NCBI GenBank assembly: GCA_964649825.1
Contig: CAZYQW010000041.1
Coordinates: 1 to 13,464, forward strand
From: CAZYQW01 sp964649825
GTDB lineage: Bacteria > Planctomycetota > B15-G4 > JADJEK01
DNA length: 13,464 nucleotides
Direction: 5' to 3'
The notes beneath the pieces were generated by a model. That model worked only from the letters and a program-made list of their open reading frames with translations, was not told where the DNA came from and ran no database searches. Numbering within the stretch: position 1 is the first letter of the stretch; each line of letters opens with the position of its first letter. The position numbers and the translations under genes are program-made. Of the stretch, positions 12,709-13,464 are shown in pieces.

Positions 12709-13464
12709 ATGACAGCACCGGTTGCAGGCGGCCCGCGCGAGAACTGGACGTCACGCCTGACATTCCTGATGGCTTCCGTCGGCTTCGCCGTCGGCCTCGG
12801 CAATATCTGGCGTTTTCCCTACGTCGTCGGCGAAAGCGGCGGCAGCGCGTTTATATTCATCTACCTGCTGTTTGCTTTCGGCATCGGCGTGCCGCTGGTC
12901 ATGGCCGAGTGGACGATCGGCCGCCGCAGTCGCGCGGCGTCGGCCTCCGGCAGCATACGCGCCGTCGCCGGCGAGGCCGGAGTCTCGCGACACTGGGGCA
13001 ATGTCGGCGGTATGGCGGTCCTCGCCGCATTCATGCTGATTACGTTTTACACGGTAATCGCCGGCTGGACGATGGACTATTTCGTCCTTGCCGCAACCGG
13101 TACCTTCGATGCAATCGACGCGATCACATCGAAAGCGACTTACGAGGCACTGCTGCAAAATCCGGGGCGGCTGGCCTTCTGGCACACCGTTGTTGTCATT
13201 CTCACCGTCTATATCAATGCGCGAGGAATTCATGGCGGCATCGAAAAGGCCGTCAACCTGCTGATGCCCGCGCTGTTTCTGTTTGTCATCATCATGGTCG
13301 GCTATGCCTGGGCCGTCGGCGACATGGCCGCGGCCGTGCGCTTCATGCTGACGCCGGACTTCTCAAGACTTACCGCGGATACGATGCTCGTAGCACTCGG
13401 CCAGGCGTTCTTCTCGATCGGTAGTGCGATGGCCGTCATGATTACCTATGGATCGTATCTCGAT
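12709..13464 (+). CDS. Neurotransmitter:sodium symporter (NSS/SNF) family transporter, N-terminal part
   Basis: This is an inner-membrane carrier of the LeuT fold that imports amino acids or related compounds with sodium ions. The 252 residues here run off the window end; complete bacterial members have about 450-550 aa. TM1 carries the family signature VGFAVGLGNIWRFPY (24-38), whose unwound middle holds sodium and substrate. GESGGSAF follows, then TM2 ending VPLVMAEWTIGRRS. TM3 has TFYTVIAGW, where Tyr114 matches LeuT Tyr108. Later come HGGIEKAVNLLMPALF (loop into TM5) and TM6 with GQAFFSIGSAMAVMITYGSYL. It follows the lyase gene by 27 bases with its own G-rich ribosome-binding site, so both are likely on one mRNA. 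The context suggests it imports the lyase substrate or its precursor. The substrate is unknown; charged side chains cannot be assigned from half a protein. Confidence 0.94.
   Translation, partial: MTAPVAGGPRENWTSRLTFLMASVGFAVGLGNIWRFPYVVGESGGSAFIFIYLLFAFGIGVPLVMAEWTIGRRSRAASASGSIRAVAGEAGVSRHWGNVGGMAVLAAFMLITFYTVIAGWTMDYFVLAATGTFDAIDAITSKATYEALLQNPGRLAFWHTVVVILTVYINARGIHGGIEKAVNLLMPALFLFVIIMVGYAWAVGDMAAAVRFMLTPDFSRLTADTMLVALGQAFFSIGSAMAVMITYGSYLD

Noticed and set aside
1..13464. CRISPR arrays, tRNA/rRNA genes, insertion sequences, prophage genes or toxin-antitoxin pairs
   Set aside because: No regularly spaced repeats, terminal inverted repeats with transposase, cloverleaf-like segments or matching proteins were seen on either strand.

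Overview
The window looks like a chromosomal segment of a GC-rich Gram-negative bacterium. A TonB-dependent outer-membrane receptor indicates an outer membrane, and the glg genes resemble proteobacterial ones. A gammaproteobacterium is my best guess, but no marker gene here fixes the taxonomy. Gene density is very high: the only sizeable non-coding stretch is the 208-base divergent region at 11571-11778, and no gene-free stretch exceeds 300 bases. I saw no tRNA, rRNA, CRISPR array, insertion sequence or phage gene.

Region 1 (2-7451, plus strand) is a glycogen/alpha-glucan operon in the order glgC (5' end cut off by the window) - glgB - glgP - glgX. GlgC makes ADP-glucose and GlgB introduces alpha-1,6 branches. 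GlgP phosphorolyses outer chains to glucose-1-phosphate, and GlgX removes the short branch stubs left behind. Synthesis and breakdown are therefore co-transcribed. Glycogen synthase (glgA) is not in the window. The glgC/glgB and glgP/glgX junctions both use the same one-base TAGTG stop/start overlap with no nearby Shine-Dalgarno sequence, while glgP has its own site.

Region 2 (7457-11570, minus strand) converges on glgX with only 5 bases between the stop codons. It holds a TonB-dependent receptor followed, with an 8-base overlap, by a member of the 4-hydroxybutyryl-CoA dehydratase (AbfD) family. The AbfD-like protein keeps the FAD/[4Fe-4S] family signature, including a CX3C pair, His306, Tyr310, Glu271 and Glu460. 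Its last cluster cysteine, however, is one residue closer to the histidine than in the clostridial enzyme, and it has an acidic C-terminal tail.

Region 3 (11571-13464) is the divergent intergenic region and a plus-strand operon. The operon contains a DapA/NanA-family class I lyase and a neurotransmitter:sodium symporter (NSS) family transporter cut off by the window end. The intergenic region holds a perfect 7-4-7 inverted repeat, a small hairpin beside the receptor ribosome-binding site, two T-tracts spaced 11 bp apart, and a good sigma70-like promoter for the lyase gene.

Taken together, regions 2 and 3 look like an uptake-and-catabolism locus: outer-membrane receptor, sodium-driven inner-membrane carrier, a pyruvate-type lyase and a radical-type dehydratase. 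The substrate cannot be read from the sequence. An amino-acid-like or hydroxy-acid compound is an inference from the NSS, DapA and AbfD families.
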